Translations under genes and position numbers: made by a program
The notes under the pieces: generated by a model
What the model saw: only the letters and a program-made list of their open reading frames with translations
The model's database searches: none
What the model was told of the DNA's origin: nothing
In this document: positions 53,793 to 64,000 of the stretch, piece by piece
Layout: each line of letters opens with the position of its first letter
How positions within the stretch are numbered: position 1 is the stretch's first letter
NCBI GenBank assembly: GCA_002286855.1
Contig: NRSV01000054.1
Location: forward strand, 124,001-188,000
DNA from: Bipolaris cookei
Taxonomy: Eukaryota; Ascomycota; Dothideomycetes; Pleosporales; Pleosporaceae
Direction: 5' to 3'
Length of the DNA stretch: 64,000 bases

Positions 53793-56700
53793 CTACTTGG
53801 CCATGACGTCCACATAGCGGCCGCCCTTCTTCTTCTTTCCTGCTGCTGGTCCCTTCCTGGCTTGAGGCGCTCCCAGCAAATCATCAATGCTACTAGCGTT
53901 GCTCATGCCTGTACCAGGCCGTGATGGCGGTCCTGATGCAGCACCAAAGCTGGGTCGCGCTAGGATAGGTGGTTTAGGCCCACTAAGGCCCTCTTCATCC
54001 GACTCAGCAACACCCGGTGTCGATGCACGAGAGCCAGCACCGTGCAGTGGTGGTGGCAATGACGACGAGCGCAGGTTCGAGATGGGTGGTCGCAATGCGC
54101 CTGCAGCCGGAGGCCCAGCAGATGACGGAGGTACGGGAGCAGCGCTTCCTGAAGCGCTTCGAGCTGCGCCAGGTGGGCCAGATCGTGGAGGCGGAGGTGT
54201 GGCAGCGGGCTTGCCCGCATCTGCTGCACCCGCCTTCTTGTTGACCCACTTTCCAAGATCAGTGTCGTAAACGAAGCTGCTCTCTTCTCCAAGCTTGGCT
54301 TTGATAGGTCCAGGCCCAGCGTTCGGGTCCTTCTTGAACCACCCAGAAAGCCAGCCTCCCTTCTTCGCGGCTGCTGCCTCCTTGTCGCGTTTTTCGTCTG
54401 CCTCCGCAGCTTTGCGGAAGGCCTCGTCTGCTTTCCTGTCTGCCTCAGACTTGGAGCTGCTGCCACCGCTGATTTTCAATGCAGAGGCACGAGCAGCCAG
54501 ATCATCGTCGTCGTCATCGTCCATGAAAGATTTCTTTTTCTTGGGTTGCTCCTCTTCCTCCTTGTCGTCCTCATCGGGGTTGTAGGGCTGGTATGCTGGA
54601 GGTTCAAAGGTGCTGGATGATCCCTGCCCCTGCTCATCCATTGCGGGTTGGGCTGGCTCGTCGAAGCTCGCCTGAGGCTGGTACCCGCCAAATGCAGGAG
54701 AGGAAGCCGACCCTTCGATAGAAGAGATAGGCATATAAGGACTATTGTACGAGGCCTGACGAGGGCTGAAATCCTGACGAAGTGGGGAATACGATTGAAC
54801 CTTGGCTTGTGTGCGTGCGCTCGGTGGGCTCAACTGGTTCTGCGTAGGGCTCAACATGCCTGACGTTGGAGTCATCGGAGTGTACGAGTCCGACACGGCT
54901 CGCATGCCAAAGCTGTCGTTTGACTCCATCGATGGTCGACCCTGAGGCTCGTAACGAGATCGTTGTTGCTCCGAAGACGACCTTGGCGCATATGCATTTG
55001 ACGGTGCGTACCTTGAGTTGGCTGGTGCTGTTGGTTGTGCAGGTACGCCGTAGCCAGACATGGCGCCATACAGGTCCGCGTTTGACTGCGATGGGGTAAG
55101 GGCTGGGCTGCCTCCAGCAATGTTGGCAAAAGGCCCAGATTCTGTTCCGGCCAGCCTCCCCCCATCGGTTTCGTCGTCGCCTGAAATGAAACTGTTGAAT
55201 TTTGAGAGCAGAGAGCTTCCAACCTTATCCATACTGGGCTTAGAAATCCATGAAGATGAACCATCCTTGGGAGATTGGGACAAGCGCTGGCTCAAGTCGT
55301 CTAGGGTAGTGATGAAGGCCGGGTTGTAGTATGGAGAAATCTGTGTTGTTGCCTTCATAACCGCCGCAATAGAGTCGCAGTATGCCTGTGCATCCGTCTT
55401 GTAACCATTTTCCGCTAGCTGATATGCATGTGCTAGTTTGTAGTGTTGCAGATGCGGTAGCACGTATGGAACGCTTGGTGATGACAACGACATGGCGAAC
55501 TCGAACACTTCAGTCAGAAGTATCGGCTCAAGCTCAATGCCTGTTTCTAGGGGGTACCGGCGGTGGTCAGCGCCAATGAGCACAAGATCGGCTTGGATAT
55601 CATCGATGCCACCAATCTTGATGACTGAGCGGGCAAAGATGAAGCAAACATGCGCAGCTTCAACTCGGCCATACTGAGCAAGCAGTCTTCCAAGAGACAA
55701 CAGTGCCGATGCATCACCCTCGCTGCGGTTATTCAAAATCAACGCAATCGTCTCACGCCACTTGTCCAGGCCCTGGAGTGCATTTTGTGTAGCTCCGGCC
55801 CCATCCGCACTTATCATCTGAAAGCCGGCACGTGCTGACGCTGGTACCAATTCGTCAATGCAATCCTCGTGGTTGCCAGCGAAAACCTCATACAATACGG
55901 CCAATGCCTGGTTATTGCGCCCGACATTTTTGACTTCTTTACGAACAAATTCTTGGACAACCTGTTTCCATGTGTCTTTGTTGCCAGTCGAAGACAACAG
56001 CATAGCATGGCCCCATAGTCGCTGGTCAACAGCGTGCCAGACTGCCTTTTCGCGGTCGCCTTGAATAAGCATATTTTGCAGGTTTTCGAGGGTCCGCGGG
56101 TCGGAAGGTTCTGCTTGGATGGTTGAGGTATTGGATCTTGAGCGCCCAACTATTTCCGCCCCGGTTGAGAAGGAGCCATCGGCATCTGAGACTTCTTCTT
56201 TAACAGGGGAGAATATCTTCTTGACAGCGACCTCGGCAGGTGTACCTTCTAGTCGACCATCGTGCTCAACAAGAATCTGCATGAGCTTCCATAGAAGTAT
56301 TCTGTCTTCGAGGCGCTTGATGTCATCTTCACTCATAGAGTGCTCGAGTGCAGGCTCTTTGGATTGAGCATCTAGCACTTCAATCTTGCGGCCAAGCCAT
56401 GCCAGTACGTCCTTCTTCTTGCTCTTTGCCTTGAGCGGCCCAGGGAACTTTGCGATATCTTCTGGCAGAGGCAGGACTTCCTTGATGCTCTGAAGACGAA
56501 CCTCGCCAGGACTGGTCTTCATCATTGGCGCCGAACCACCACCTCCATATCGAGGAATTTGCTTTGGGAAGCTCGTTACCACAGTACCTCCCAGACCCCA
56601 TGTAAAGATGGGATGTCCCTTCCACCTCTCAAGTGGATCAGCTGCACGCTCATCTTCAGGTACAATGAAGTCGTAGTTGACCGATGCCTGCCGACGGTGG

Positions 56701-59246
56701 GGTATGATATTGACTGTGCTTGAAGCAGATTGGGGCGGTCCATAAGCCATGGCTTGTGGCATTATGCCAAACATAGATCCCGCTAGCTCTGAATTACTCA
56801 CGTTACGAAGAGGCTGCTTCATAGTCGCTGTTGGGGACTGAGACTGAGAGCGGGGCGGGGCGGTTGTTTGCGCTGGCTGATACCTTGGTACATAGTTGTC
56901 CCTTTTGCGCGGAGAGCCCACAACTGATGAAGGGGTACTGCGTGGAGGCGGAGTCTCGGATCTCCCAGACGTGGGTGGTCTTGAGCTCAACGTTAAATCT
57001 TGTTCTCCAATCTCGGTGACCTCTCCTAATGGACTCCTGATTGGTGGACGTGGCGTACCATCGACTGACTGAGAAAGCTGGTGAGTTGGCGGGGCTTGTG
57101 GCTGAGATTCGGGCTCTTGCCCATGCTGTTGAGGCATGCTGTGGAAAGCTAGCGGGCTAGATGTACGAGGGGCAAAAGGCTGGGATGGCGTTCGCGTCAA
57201 GTTGTTATGCGGCTCAGATGCATACCGAGCATGAGGTTGTCCCTGGGATGGAGGTGCAGGCGAGTAACGAGCATTTGCGGCAGGTGCGGCGGCAGGCGGG
57301 GCAGGAGAATACCGTGCATTACTTGTTGGTGCTGAAGGTGGTGGGGCGGGCGAGTATCTATTCGTGGGAGGTGCGGGCGCAGGCTGAGGCACAGGAAGAC
57401 TGTTCGTCCGCGCGGGTACCGATGGTTGACTTGGGAACATGGGCAGCTGTTCAGGTTGCCTAAATGGAGGAGGAGTAGCAACATTGGCATTATTGGGGAG
57501 AAACTCGTTCCTCAAAGAAGACAATGACGGTGTGCGCTCTTTGGGTGGCAAGTGCGGAGGTGGTGGTTGTACTGGAGGTTGAACAGGTACATTCGGCTGC
57601 GGAGTATAGCGTCCCGACGGCCGTGGTCTGGAGGTCACAGGTAGCTCGGCAAAGAAGTCACTCGAAGGTGATCTTGATGTTACAGCAGGTTTTGGTGGAG
57701 CTGCTGGTGCTGGTGGCATTCCGCTTATCTGTGCCTGCATCGAGTGGCCCGAGGATGGTGGAGACAGGCTAGACGTCGACATACTCGATGAAAGAGGAGG
57801 TGGTCGTGGAACTCCACCATTCGAAGATACACTACTACTACGTGGAGGCGGAGGAGTAGGCTGTAAGGCTGGGACAGTTGCACGAGGAGCCGGCCGCTTT
57901 CGGGTGGTGACAATATCTTCTGGTAGATCGTAGGGCGAAGCATAGCCACCTTTAGATTTATCTACAAAACTTTGCGCTGAGCTCACTGGAGGAGGTCGCG
58001 ATTGTTGCTGTTGTTGGTATGCCAAATTCCGCCCAAAGCCATCATAAGCCGGGGTGACCGCAGGGGTCGACTGCGCTTGGGGGGAATATGGGCTCGCAGC
58101 AGGGACTGCAGCTAGTATTGCAGCTTGAGGTGCGTACCGGCTTGTAGTGCCTGACGGATGTGAATGTGCGGGCTGTCCTGCTGCTACAGGGGGTTCGTCT
58201 TCGAGGAACCCTTCGTCATCACTCAATTCAATGACCGGCCCATCCTCTTTGTCAGGCAAGAAATCATCGTCCAAGTCCAGGTCCAAATCCCACTCGCTCT
58301 TCTCGGGGGGTTTCGCTTCAGCCTGTACCACATGCGCACCAGGGGTCTCATCTGTAGACTGCGCAGGTTCAATTTGTTGACCCGCAATTGTGCCAAAAAA
58401 GTCCTCTTCTTCTTCTGTGTTGCCCCAGTCGATACCTACGCCTATGTTTCCACCCACGGTGGTGTTTCCAATAGACTCGTCTCCTACTGTTGTCCCAACA
58501 GCTTCTACCGCGGGTGTTGGTAAAGCGGATTCCTGTGGTTGACCACCAAGATTGAAGGCATCATCGCCGGAGGCGCCCCACTCGTCCGCTTCGGTGTCTG
58601 CTACCAGAGCTGCCTTTACACTTTCAGTCACAGCATCCTCTAGAACAGTGCTTTCACCTTGGTGCTCGTAATTCACTTCCGGATGCGCTTCGGGATTGGG
58701 CTCTTCGTCGGAGCTCTCTTCCTCACTGTCTTCCACTTCTGACTCCTCTTCATCTTTGTTTGCTTCAGCTTTTGCTGGGGCAGTCTGTTCCTCGATATTG
58801 AGCGCCTGCGTTGCGTTTACGAGATCCTTCTCAGCCCCACCTGCTCCGGAACCCTCCTGAGATTGTTGCGCTGGCGGTTGTGATGCGCTCTGCTCTATCT
58901 GAGCAATAATGTCGCGCGCTGGAGATTCATCATTAGACTGTTGCTCAGCAGTTGCAGGCTTGATGGAAGGTGGAGGCGCGGTCGCTGGTGGTGCGGTTAC
59001 AGCGGGTTGGGATGGAACTTTGTCTTCGTCTTCATCCTCAGTGTCTTCTTCTTCTGATTCCTCCTCATCGTCATCCTCTTCCTCTTCTTCAGATGAGGAT
59101 TCTGGCACGGACTGCGCCGGTGGTTTCGCGTTGGCTGGTGCACTGGCTTCCTTTTCGCTTCGCAACGCAGGGTTCCACGAAGCGGACGATGGGGTCAAAG
59201 GCGCGCCACCATAGGCATAAGAAAAGTTGGGGGCGTCTTCGTCCAT
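53793..59246 (-). CDS. SEC16: COPII coat assembly protein Sec16
   Basis: Single exon, 1817 residues. The N-terminus is acidic and disordered with SWNPALRSEKE, followed by long Pro/Ser-rich repeats (ARYSPAPPAAAPAANARYSP and similar). The conserved centre starts near residue 870 (DPLERWKGHPIFTWGLGG) and includes VLAWLGRKIEVLDA and the ancestral coatomer element (MLIQGDREKAVWHAVDQRLW, WRETIALILNNRS). The C-terminal region has SFVYDTDLGKWVNKKAG, the conserved Sec16 end, then a basic tail (KKKKGGRYVDVM). Sec16 scaffolds COPII at endoplasmic-reticulum exit sites with Sec23, Sec24, Sec13 and Sec31. Head to head with NEO1. Confidence 0.95.
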   Translation of the reverse strand: MDEDAPNFSYAYGGAPLTPSSASWNPALRSEKEASAPANAKPPAQSVPESSSEEEEEDDDEEESEEEDTEDEDEDKVPSQPAVTAPPATAPPPSIKPATAEQQSNDESPARDIIAQIEQSASQPPAQQSQEGSGAGGAEKDLVNATQALNIEEQTAPAKAEANKDEEESEVEDSEEESSDEEPNPEAHPEVNYEHQGESTVLEDAVTESVKAALVADTEADEWGASGDDAFNLGGQPQESALPTPAVEAVGTTVGDESIGNTTVGGNIGVGIDWGNTEEEEDFFGTIAGQQIEPAQSTDETPGAHVVQAEAKPPEKSEWDLDLDLDDDFLPDKEDGPVIELSDDEGFLEDEPPVAAGQPAHSHPSGTTSRYAPQAAILAAVPAASPYSPQAQSTPAVTPAYDGFGRNLAYQQQQQSRPPPVSSAQSFVDKSKGGYASPYDLPEDIVTTRKRPAPRATVPALQPTPPPPRSSSVSSNGGVPRPPPLSSSMSTSSLSPPSSGHSMQAQISGMPPAPAAPPKPAVTSRSPSSDFFAELPVTSRPRPSGRYTPQPNVPVQPPVQPPPPHLPPKERTPSLSSLRNEFLPNNANVATPPPFRQPEQLPMFPSQPSVPARTNSLPVPQPAPAPPTNRYSPAPPPSAPTSNARYSPAPPAAAPAANARYSPAPPSQGQPHARYASEPHNNLTRTPSQPFAPRTSSPLAFHSMPQQHGQEPESQPQAPPTHQLSQSVDGTPRPPIRSPLGEVTEIGEQDLTLSSRPPTSGRSETPPPRSTPSSVVGSPRKRDNYVPRYQPAQTTAPPRSQSQSPTATMKQPLRNVSNSELAGSMFGIMPQAMAYGPPQSASSTVNIIPHRRQASVNYDFIVPEDERAADPLERWKGHPIFTWGLGGTVVTSFPKQIPRYGGGGSAPMMKTSPGEVRLQSIKEVLPLPEDIAKFPGPLKAKSKKKDVLAWLGRKIEVLDAQSKEPALEHSMSEDDIKRLEDRILLWKLMQILVEHDGRLEGTPAEVAVKKIFSPVKEEVSDADGSFSTGAEIVGRSRSNTSTIQAEPSDPRTLENLQNMLIQGDREKAVWHAVDQRLWGHAMLLSSTGNKDTWKQVVQEFVRKEVKNVGRNNQALAVLYEVFAGNHEDCIDELVPASARAGFQMISADGAGATQNALQGLDKWRETIALILNNRSEGDASALLSLGRLLAQYGRVEAAHVCFIFARSVIKIGGIDDIQADLVLIGADHRRYPLETGIELEPILLTEVFEFAMSLSSPSVPYVLPHLQHYKLAHAYQLAENGYKTDAQAYCDSIAAVMKATTQISPYYNPAFITTLDDLSQRLSQSPKDGSSSWISKPSMDKVGSSLLSKFNSFISGDDETDGGRLAGTESGPFANIAGGSPALTPSQSNADLYGAMSGYGVPAQPTAPANSRYAPSNAYAPRSSSEQQRSRYEPQGRPSMESNDSFGMRAVSDSYTPMTPTSGMLSPTQNQLSPPSARTQAKVQSYSPLRQDFSPRQASYNSPYMPISSIEGSASSPAFGGYQPQASFDEPAQPAMDEQGQGSSSTFEPPAYQPYNPDEDDKEEEEQPKKKKSFMDDDDDDDLAARASALKISGGSSSKSEADRKADEAFRKAAEADEKRDKEAAAAKKGGWLSGWFKKDPNAGPGPIKAKLGEESSFVYDTDLGKWVNKKAGAADAGKPAATPPPPRSGPPGAARSASGSAAPVPPSSAGPPAAGALRPPISNLRSSSLPPPLHGAGSRASTPGVAESDEEGLSGPKPPILARPSFGAASGPPSRPGTGMSNASSIDDLLGAPQARKGPAAGKKKKGGRYVDVMAK

Positions 59247-60132
59247 TAGGCGATTACTAGGTAGTCAGTGGGGTATCTATAAGCGCTATAGAAGCTGTCA
59301 GTACTACAGTTGGTCTTTGATGGCTCGGATGTGGAGTCTTGACGGTGCAGCGCAGACGTCGGGTTCCGAAGGCGCAATTGAGGAGATGCACCTGGCAGAA
59401 GACGGAAAAGGGACACAGGTAGCTTGACAAAAGGAAGAAATGAGCCATGCAAGGCTAGAAACGAGGGCACGGGAAAAAAGTTGGGACAGGGAGTGTGTCG
59501 CGGAATGTACATAGGCCAGAGTGATCATCATCCCTTTGTACGTCAGAGGCTCGCGGGACGTACCTCTATAGAAGCGGGAGAGCGCGAGCTCGGTGTGCCG
59601 CACAGTATCAAGGGCACAGCTCTCGGCCAGAAAGAAAGTGATGATCAAATACTAGAGGCGAGTTCCGGCCGCATCGCATGCGATTCAGTCGATGTGCGTG
59701 CGAGTGTAATGTAGAGTAATCTGGACAGCTGTTCACGCCTTTGGACATTGGAAACGGCCCGCCGCTGCAACCCTGGCCTTAAGCCACCCTACGTACCTGC
59801 GCCACACTTGCTCCATCGTGCCGCGCCTCGTGCCAGATGCATGCACGACACTATTCACAATTATCGTATCATACAACACACACCGAACACTCCTATAGTG
59901 ACGAACAACCACCAGACTCTGTTATCATCGTCGAAACATTCGTCCGCGTCCGAAACAAGAAGTCTGAACGCCTGGGTGTCATATCCAGACACCCCCGAAA
60001 CACCGCGGACCCCCGAAGGCAACCACCATAGCCATAACCACTGCCCTCCCCCGAACCGACCGCGCATGAGGTTGCTAGAGAACAGATCCTCCCCTCATAC
60101 GCCATTGCGCCGTTGTCGCCCGCCCATGAGAC
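59247..60132. promoter_or_regulatory. Divergent promoter of SEC16 and NEO1
   Basis: 886 bases between outward starts. No TATA box that I trust. A short upstream intron in either leader is possible but not provable here. Confidence 0.55.
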
Positions 60133-63100
60133 ATGGCTGCTCCACACCAGTACCACCAACCGAATGCGCCAGACGAGGACTCTGACCTTGAACTAGACTT
60201 GGAGGAGTTGGACCCTCTAGCATCTCACTCACAGGCAGCCACTACACCGCTGTCACGTAATTCGAAAGACAAGAGGAGGCCATACCACGAGCTTGGCGCA
60301 AGGATACCGCTGAGGAACTTGAGAGTAGGCAGACTACGAGCAAGTAAGAAAAAGCAGGAGACTGAAGAGGACGACTTGAGGGGCCTGTTAGACGACGATG
60401 AAGGGCCAAAAAGGGACTCGGCTGGTAGTTATGGTCAGTCTGGTGAGGACGACTCGCCCTTGCTACCAGCGCAACGAACTGCCCAAAAACACCAACCGCC
60501 ACAAAGTACCATGTCAAGATTAGGGTCGAGCATGCGAATACCGAGCTTCCTTTCGCGGCATAGCAGCGCTGCTATAAAACTCGACAAGGATGGTGAAGAA
60601 GATGCGGAAGAGGAGCATGATCCAACCACGCAGCGGACCATTTCTGTCGGCCAGCTTCAAACATCAAGATTCCCAGCAAATGCGGTTTCGAATGCAAAGT
60701 ACACGCCCTGGAGTTTCCTTCCACGTACTTTGTACAATGAGTTCTCCTTCTTCATTAACATGTATTTCTTGCTTATTGCGCTGTCGCAAGTCATACCCGT
60801 ATTGCGAATTGGTTACCTTTCGACCTACGTCGCCCCACTAGCCTTTGTCATAACCATAACTTTAGGGAAAGAGGCTATGGATGATATCGCCCGACGGCGA
60901 AGAGATGCAGAAGCTAACTCTGAGGGCTACACAGTACTGAAGTTTGAGGAGAACAGCAAAGGAACTGGTGTTGCCCCAGGCAGAAGTTCGCAAAGGCAGA
61001 AGCGTCTAAAAAAACAGAACAGAAATGAAGGCCGCTTTTCAGAGATTGAAGATGAGGAACAGCGGCTCTCAGGCAAGGGACTGGCAACCTGCACTTACTG
61101 GGAGGTTACAAAACCTTCGAGGAGCCTCAAAGTCGGAGATGTGGTCAAACTTGGAAAAGACCAAAGAGTGCCTGCTGATATGGTGCTTCTGAAGAGCCAT
61201 TCCACCGATATCAGCGCTGCTACCCCAGCTGGTGCAAGTGTACAAAGCCCGCTGGTCCCATTGATCGATAGTGAGGAGCCTGTAGACACGGCAAAGGCCG
61301 ACAGCGTCGCAACGAGCGGGTCTTCAGGTGAAGCCTTTATCAGAACCGATCAATTGGACGGTGAAACTGATTGGAAACTGCGCCTTACGTCCCCACTGAC
61401 ACAAAATCTGGATGTCGGGGAGTATACTCGACTTCGAGTTGTCGCTGGTAAACCAGACAAAAAGGTCAATGAGTTTTATGGAACTGTGGAGCTTCTGCCT
61501 AGGAGCCAGCGGCACTACGATCCCCACGACATTGAGCAACCTTCCTCACCTGAAGAGGCACAGTCAGCTCCTCTTAGCATTGATAACACCATCTGGGCGA
61601 ATACGGTCGTGGCGTCGAGCTGCAGTCTTCTCGCAGTAGTGGTATATACTGGACCTCAGACGCGTCAGGCGCTTTCAACTTCACCTTCAAGATCCAAAAC
61701 CGGTCTTTTGGAACTGGAGATCAACTCGCTCACAAAATGGTTGTGTATATTTACTCTCTCGCTATCGTTCATCTTGGTAGCACTGGCACGGTTTCAAGAA
61801 ATCCAAGGCCGGCAATGGTGGGCTTCTATGCTGCGATTTCTTATTCTGTTCTCGACCATCGTCCCTGTGGGTTTGCGTGTCAATCTTGACATGGGAAAAT
61901 CAGTGTATGCGTGGTTTATACAGCACGACGAAAGCATCAAAGGGACAATCGTCCGCACGAGTACTATTCCTGAAGATTTAGGGCGGATAGAATATCTGCT
62001 GAGTGACAAAACGGGAACTCTGACACAGAACGGTACAGCTTTCTGGTCCCTTTTACTCGACATGGCTAACAGACTACAGAGATGATTATGAAAAAGATCC
62101 ATGTCGGCACGGTCTCCTATGCAAACGAGGCCATGGACGAGGTATCCTCGTATGTGCGCCAGTGTTTCACACCTCCCGCTGGAGAAACTCCCTCGCTCGT
62201 CACACCCTCGTCCGCTTACATCGCCCCTCTTACTTCTGCCACACGTACCCGCAGGGAAATTGGATCACGAGTTTGTGACGTTGTGCTGGCGCTGGCGCTC
62301 TGCCATAACGTAACACCAACGACGGAGGAAGAGAATGGCGAAGAAGTGACTACCTACCAAGCATCATCTCCGGACGAAATTGCCATTGTACGTTGGACCG
62401 AGGCCGTTGGTTTAAAGCTCCTATCTCGGGATCGCGAGTCCATGACTCTTCTTTCATGCGATAGCGGGAAACAAGTCGTCAAAGTCCGCATCTTGAATGT
62501 TTTTCCATTCACATCGGAAGGCAAGCGCATGGGCATCGTCGTGAAGTTCTATCACGGACCTGCATCCTCGCCGACTGATGAGGATGGCGAGATTTGGTTT
62601 TACCAAAAAGGCGCAGATACCGTCATGACGTCGATTGTCGTCGCCAACGACTGGTTAGATGAAGAGACGGCAAACATGGCTCGCGAAGGACTCCGCACTC
62701 TAGTTGTGGGCCGCAAAAGGCTGTCGTCTCAAACATATCAGGAGTTCACCACCAAGTACGCGCAGGCCTCCCTTGCCCTCAGCAACCGCGACGCTTCCGT
62801 TGCTGGTGTTGTCAAAGAATACCTCGAGCATGACCTAGAACTTCTTGGCGTTACAGGTGTTGAGGACAAACTACAAAAGGATGTCAAGCCTTCTCTAGAG
62901 CTCCTTCGCAACGCGGGTATCAAGATCTGGATGTTGACTGGCGACAAGGTCGAAACGGCGCGTTGCGTAGCCGTCAGCTCCAAACTGGTAGCACGTGGGC
63001 AATACGTGCACACAATTGCCAAGCTGAAACGCAAAGACCTTGCATCCTCGTCTCTCGACTTTCTCCGTGGGAAGCTCGATTCCTGTCTGCTTATTGACGG

Positions 63101-64000
63101 CGAGTCACTTGCTCTCTTTCTGCAGCACTTTCGACAGGAATTCATAAGCGTGGCTGTACAACTCCCCACCGTTGTCGCATGCAGATGCTCTCCCACGCAG
63201 AAAGCAGACGTCGCACGCTTGATTCGCGAGTTCACCAAGAAGCGCGTATGCTGTATCGGCGATGGCGGCAACGATGTATCCATGATCCAAGCTGCCGACG
63301 TTGGTGTTGGTATTGTGGGCAAGGAAGGTCGTCAGGCTTCGCTCGCCGCCGACTTTTCGATTGAGCAATTTTGTTACTTGGTCAAATTGCTCGTCTGGCA
63401 TGGCCGCAACTCATACAAACGCTCTGCCAAGCTCTCTCAGTTTGTTATTCATCGCGGGTTGATCATTTCCATCTGCCAAACAGTCTTTTCAATTGCCAGC
63501 AGCTTTGAGCCCAACGCTTTGTACAAGGACTGGCTCTTGGTCGGTTATTCGACTATCTACACGATGATGCCGGTCTTTTCTCTTGTCCTGGACCGCGACG
63601 TGGACGAGAGCGTCGCCAACTTGTATCCCGAGTTGTATGCCGAACTCAAGACAGGGCGGTCGCTATCGTACAAGTCGTTCTTCATCTGGGTCGCTGTGTC
63701 CATCTACCAAGGCTCCATTATTCAGGGTTGCAGTCAGCTTCTTATTGGTGTGGGACACGCGACAGGCGCAGGCGAGACTGCGGATCCAACATTTCTCAAG
63801 ATGGTGTCTGTCTCCTTCTCGGTGCTTATTGTCAACGAATTGATCATGGTGGCCATGGAAGTCACAACGTGGCATTGGATCATGATAGCGAGCATTGTGG
63901 GAACAGCAGGTATCTACTTTGGCTCTGTGCCGTTTCTGGACGAGTATTTTGATCTCGCGTATGTGGGCAGCATGGCGTTTTGGTGGAGATTTGCGGTCAT
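60133..64000 (+). CDS. NEO1: P4-type ATPase, Neo1-like phospholipid flippase (cut by window end)
   Basis: Exon 1 is 60133-62032. After a 47-base intron (GTACAG donor, GCTAAC branch, CTACAG acceptor) the frame continues from 62080 past the window edge. P-type marks: QLDGETDWKLR, the phosphorylation site DKTGTLTQN spanning the splice, KGADTVMTS (nucleotide-binding), MLTGDKVETA and GDGGNDVSMIQAADVGVGI (hinge). The Neo1 branch is indicated by EMIMKKIHVGTVSYANEAMD and by the first membrane pair (NEFSFFINMYFLLIALSQVI). It flips aminophospholipids in Golgi and endosome membranes. The first 200 residues are a charged cytosolic tail. The C-terminus is missing only because the window stops. Confidence 0.95.

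Noticed and set aside
58909..59214. Ser-rich frame opposite SEC16
   Set aside because: The antisense of an acidic Glu/Asp/Ser coding stretch gives long open Ser-rich frames by composition alone.
1..64000. CRISPR arrays, bacterial operons, riboswitches
   Set aside because: The DNA is eukaryotic with spliceosomal introns; no regularly spaced identical repeats were seen.

Overview
The window looks like nuclear DNA from a filamentous ascomycete, probably a Dothideomycete of the Pleosporales type. This is inferred from many 45-60 base introns with GTRNGT donors and CTRAC-like branch sites, Zn2Cys6 regulators, Fot1-type transposons and the set of housekeeping genes. I cannot name the species. There are no bacterial-style operons.

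Layout: (1) 1-18.8 kb is gene-rich. It holds a large Zn2Cys6 regulator, a two-gene locus that looks like a fungal dikaritin-type RiPP unit (a Kex2-repeat peptide precursor and a divergent UstYa/DUF3328 gene), SEN15, a small GPI-type secreted protein, a DUF2985 membrane protein, a Gly-zipper/His-rich protein, ERG24 and ATG27. (2) 19-33.7 kb is an accessory, partly AT-rich stretch. It holds a broken SLIP-GC-like GTPase, an HExxH protein, a decayed RING protein, an AT-hook protein and repeat relics. (3) 33.8-44 kb is mixed. It holds a low-complexity protein, a MITE with near-perfect 68-base arms, a broken protein kinase, a six-exon Zn2Cys6 regulator and a broken phytanoyl-CoA dioxygenase-like gene. 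(4) 44-64 kb returns to core genes: a large WD40 protein, two transposon relics, an amino-acid/GABA-type permease, SEC16, and NEO1, which runs off the right edge.

The most interesting part is 6.8-9.6 kb. The precursor has a signal peptide, five Lys-Arg sites and tyrosine-rich cores. The UstYa-like gene keeps both HXXHC motifs and four clean introns in one continuous frame. Yet the two genes together carry three in-frame TAG codons and no other disabling change that I can see. Either this is a freshly decaying peptide pathway, or the TAGs are removed or recoded (splicing, readthrough or A-to-I editing). The other accessory genes here (GTPase, RING, kinase, dioxygenase) are also broken, with many substitutions that fit C-to-T or G-to-A change, as in repeat-induced point mutation (RIP).

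Housekeeping genes that act together by known biology: SEC16 (COPII vesicle formation) and NEO1 (Golgi/endosomal lipid flippase) lie head to head, and ERG24 (ergosterol synthesis) and ATG27 (Atg9 trafficking) share a 472-base divergent promoter.
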